Positions 63,201 to 64,000 of a DNA stretch of 64,000 nt are shown here, piece after piece (position 1 is the first letter of the stretch; every line of letters starts with the position of its first letter). This DNA comes from Symsagittifera roscoffensis (lineage: Eukaryota > Xenacoelomorpha > Acoela > Convolutidae), in the NCBI RefSeq assembly GCF_963678635.1, contig NC_087063.1, positions 8,590,386 through 8,654,385 of the forward strand, read 5' to 3'. The notes under the pieces were generated by a model, which saw only the letters and a program-made list of their open reading frames with translations, had not been told where the DNA came from and did no database searches. A program made the translations under genes and the position numbers.

Positions 63201-63228
63201 ATATAAACAGCCTCTCATTATTGGATAA
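57205..63228 (+). CDS. Element C ORF1: Gag-protease-RT-RNase H, ends at a frameshift
   Basis: Open frame of 2,007 codons from the ATG at 57205, colinear with element A ORF1. It has a coiled coil about 300-420, the capsid-like region, knuckles C801/C804/H809/C814 and C853/C856/H861/C866, protease D1160-T-G, reverse transcriptase YVDD 1645-1648 and RNase H. Two defects are visible. The RNase H motif reads TYAS (Y1795, codon 62587-62589) where A and B have TDAS, so a catalytic Asp is lost. Near 63103-63112 the sequence is two bases shorter than A, which shifts the frame; the last 40 or so codons to 63228 are out-of-frame noise. This copy probably cannot complete reverse transcription by itself. 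Confidence 0.9.
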   Translation: MSLDKSRIPKRGNSSRKFIPEEQRKTMTDPFVDWIKRSRSDKEETVSGRMVETRSQKTSEEQRELLEVEVNTDHTMNDNQGVNGLEGRGRRLASESTPVEQGHDFATSTGTLDREEMSELSDISTEVTATRRSPTDNTMMASGTGKQTTSSSFSERMKNTFGNIFPFSMGGGAGNDGESQEEEDEEEQGDFGSQVSLNSSIQESEAHVGRVTGSMDKFGVVTTISKEANTPGQSKDFAIRTSSEPQPGEKRTRGLGNALMDPELNNEKTLKQRVKGRISTSTKLPGTDRVTPPLVTPLMDNGAALEEALNNIVGSLGEQNEQMSIRMSELERAVHIERESLREEINRNRQEVGRSEKRLKERTDEHMTRNLSRMTREAEQRELRLRADMEKLRIQQQQSLGSLDTKIDAMMERRTQAIMDRLDGLLSSKSGPKEGEPNSGGPSREPRVNFNEHQRRKTYGSTRGRGSSSGYATRGNTAWGPNSRASSTGNRQTSNERPTQSTHATGRSDSGNMGHTSPRRSHMGQAGNAHGDSDCRDAPHTEPSTRCEDTHAGHSRDATAMATAFEPLNRSLETFLTRLSRTNERSEKSRRVFKKPSCYEDESDGCIDTWIEVMKLHFEEEDLSERQECSALTSNLEGTALNCVMAKKQYQRDTAEKIFEILLNRFGSGVQGHQAMMRFEKRRQREDETIDKFLDDLEMLRRRSQPDESNRRMNLAVASKFIDGVKNDELRTMLATHYTPLSTNAPTPEELRLKSKEYLLLKPPSRSGYYKNNYGNFNNGPANQGNNWYKPRDDMDKRRSCANCSSTDHHVSACPTYKQGMKAIGFSLEDEDASELDHEDFMRGVIAKFGPRCFFCNLEGHFKSDCPQFWDAVADIKHPRHEEALSGVKASKARLLSEAEARRKDKPQELVAKKMQAVTEEAREPEPATAADDFKIDYRAAARDAINRVQQELVTKEIEQKVKLELENEKLQEQLNAFEATEVEEAKAPSSLSMKLNVISGQRFGMAPQGSKIQSIISVAGHQVIRNLSEPSEFTLMHLDTYADYLRQMEPRTESRAVRALLTTGGPRMKKLHGRYLEVYGPYQVMLNVDGISIYTRTYVTTDDDQIGQIYLGEEELKVRRIGHDAMMEQDAVHIGYEADVTAHLLDTNGTKIGVTGLLDTGAVVSVMPIKTWERMGFTREDLIPTNLRLAAANRGAIYVAGRTPITVLHMGGRDLWMSFLVVENLDDADQFILGRDFVRNFDVMIDLNNGLIRIRNPDRKYVKRPINRIITDENKVPVFLDRKVKLQPGQAVVAIFRMRNLNSLSDSKQVCLGPNPNSQSSVILGRSFSVTRNGLCVSVLLNTLDTTVSIQRGKKLGYALPMRTDYEETENSKKYSVKDCPYHANKDKILKRINELKSIHKLFPMKSETDDGLSSCSNFPERPSSYELDSDKPVLPEIEHLKGKIGEGDFEKLRDLLNRNAEVFSKHKADIGCCNFVEHEIELEEGAVPHREGARRMTPHKSETCRAEIEMLLEYDMIEPSKSPWACGVVMAKKKGGQLRFCCDFRYLNAVTIKDAYPVPRIDESLSKLGDAKFFTTLDLGSAFWQVPLRKKDREKTGFACELGLYQWKRMPFGLCNATATFQRLMAQALTGVTKKYGNLLMCYVDDVVIATPTLEDHIDRLDEVFGCMKRAGLKCKPSKCEILRDSIKYLGRMVDRHGVRPDPEAVEAVLTWKAPRTDTQLMSFLGFANYYREFIKGYADKVYPMQKLMRNKGKKFEWNDEAQVAFENIKRELCEAPVLGMPTEKGMYVVDTYASVVAISGILHQEQEWNGRTVLRPISYGSKVLSDTEMKYGAPKAEMFAVVTFVEKYRAYLGSAPFKLRVDNRALSWLKTYSMDQSYIGRWIVRLDGYHMIIEHRMRDKHQNADSLSKETEFYERLEQKQANQAEIKEGFSFLDKETYQALPLTRWLDKSGHPIPGHPELPVESSRDKDPVQGGSGPLGFVAALEPGPARTLSHEYKQPLIIG

Positions 63229-64000
63229 AACGGTGCAAGTCACACCACAAGTAATGCGGATGCTGGGTGGATTGTTAGAAAGAGAAGTGACCAGAGATGA
63301 CCCCGAGTGGACAGCAGCAGTGGCATCGCTAACAGTCAGTGGGAAGGTGAAGATCATGCCGTCCATACGACAGCACGAAGAGAACGAAAGGGATTGTAGG
63401 ACAATAGTTCAGCAACTAGTATCCTCAATACCCCAAGATATTTTAACAAGTACTTCTTACGGACAGAAAGAACAGGGGAGCAGCAAGCGAAAGAAAACCG
63501 TCACCTTTGTAGACCGGGAAAAAGAGGGTGAATTTGTCGAACAAAATCTGCCGCAAGACTATTTGTCCGGGGAGAAGGATGATGAGAAGAACCAGCGATC
63601 ACAAGATCAACACCCGGGACAAGGAAAGTTGTCCGGGGAGTCTGAGATAAACGAGGAAATTCCTGATGAGAAACAGGACCCAGAGAACAAGGTTTTGTCC
63701 GGGGAGTTCAGGTGGATGCGAAGAAAGCACAGACATGATCTGGAGGAGCGTGCAGTCTCCAGCACAAGCTCTTCGACGGATTATGCTTCCCAAAACTCAG
63801 GAATGGACACCTATTCAGACAGGAACTCGAGTTCGGGATCCGAACTGTCAGAACTGGCGATACACACGCTACTAGTGGAAACTCGGGCGAGAGACCTGGA
63901 CAGAGAGGTGTACCAGGATCCTGACAGTGATCGCTACCTAATACCAAGCGAAAGAGTCTTTGACAACGCAGCGGATGACTTAGAAACGATAGCGGTATCG
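63107..64000 (+). pseudogene. Element C ORF1 continuation after frameshift
   Basis: In the frame starting at 63107 the sequence again matches the element A spacer between RNase H and integrase, and stays open to the window end. It contains three TTGTCCGGGGAG motifs (63563, 63629, 63695), read as LSGE. It ends in the region that precedes the integrase in A. It is part of the same polyprotein gene, separated by the 2-base length difference. Confidence 0.8.
63563..63706 (+). repeat. Repeated TTGTCCGGGGAG motif in element C
   Basis: Exact copies at 63563-63574, 63629-63640 and 63695-63706, about 66 nt apart. They lie at the same place as the motif cluster of element A at 17762-17940, while the sequence between them differs from A. 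Confidence 0.75.

Larger units (their letters stand above)
53280..64000 (+). mobile_element. Element C: giant Ty3/gypsy element, cut by window end
   Basis: Third member of the superfamily, inserted in the 3' LTR of B. Visible parts are the 5' LTR, primer-binding site, 3-kb leader and most of ORF1 up to the spacer before the integrase. The integrase, macrodomain, ORF2 and 3' LTR must lie beyond 64000. Confidence 0.9.

Noticed and set aside
63100-63230. Programmed ribosomal frameshift in element C
   Set aside because: Element A reads straight through the same place and no slippery site was seen. A simple deletion explains it better.

Overview
The window holds no recognisable host gene. It is a pile of transposable elements from what is most likely an invertebrate animal genome; the species cannot be named from sequence alone. 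The case for an animal rests on a decayed Penelope-like element with a GIY-YIG endonuclease, a 5'-truncated CR1/L2-type LINE, and three giant Ty3/gypsy-type LTR retrotransposons of one superfamily (called A, B and C here). There are no prokaryotic gene signals.

Layout. 288-1202 is a solo LTR related to element C. 1458-1817 is a decayed unidentified coding stretch. 2071-4369 is the dead Penelope-like element and 4706-5616 the LINE tail. Element B begins at 6163 (5' LTR 6163-7056). Its leader is split at 7516/31954 by element A, and B then continues to 53279, where its 3' LTR is split by element C. C runs from 53280 beyond the window end. A (7517-31953, 24,437 bp) is complete: its 886-bp LTRs look identical by eye, it has a primer-binding site resembling the complement of tRNA-Asn, and both giant ORFs are intact. 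It looks very young. B is an old copy (LTRs about 3% different, many stops and frameshifts). C has one frameshift and a lost RNase H catalytic Asp.

Architecture of the family. LTR - PBS - about 2.6-3.1 kb non-coding leader - ORF1 (3,159 aa in A: coiled-coil Gag, two CCHC knuckles, protease, RT, RNase H, long spacer, integrase, GPF module, acidic linker, C-terminal macrodomain) - about 440 nt gap - ORF2 (2,955 aa in A: coiled coil, SGNH/GDSL esterase domain, second degenerate SGNH-like domain, then about 2,000 aa of unknown fold) - 3' UTR - polypurine-like motif - LTR. A macrodomain on a Ty3/gypsy polyprotein, and a giant non-Env ORF2 with SGNH domains, are the main novel features.

Nucleic-acid features. 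A 12-nt motif abutting the 3' LTR (TTGTCCGGGGAG) recurs inside ORF1 in two reading frames, suggesting internal plus-strand priming sites. A structured RNA just upstream of ORF1 is present twice in A and once in C, with stems kept by covariation. Family-specific motif arrays fill the leaders (CCCTCCG in A, a 14-bp minisatellite in B, CGGAGGGGT in C). All LTRs carry matching hairpins.
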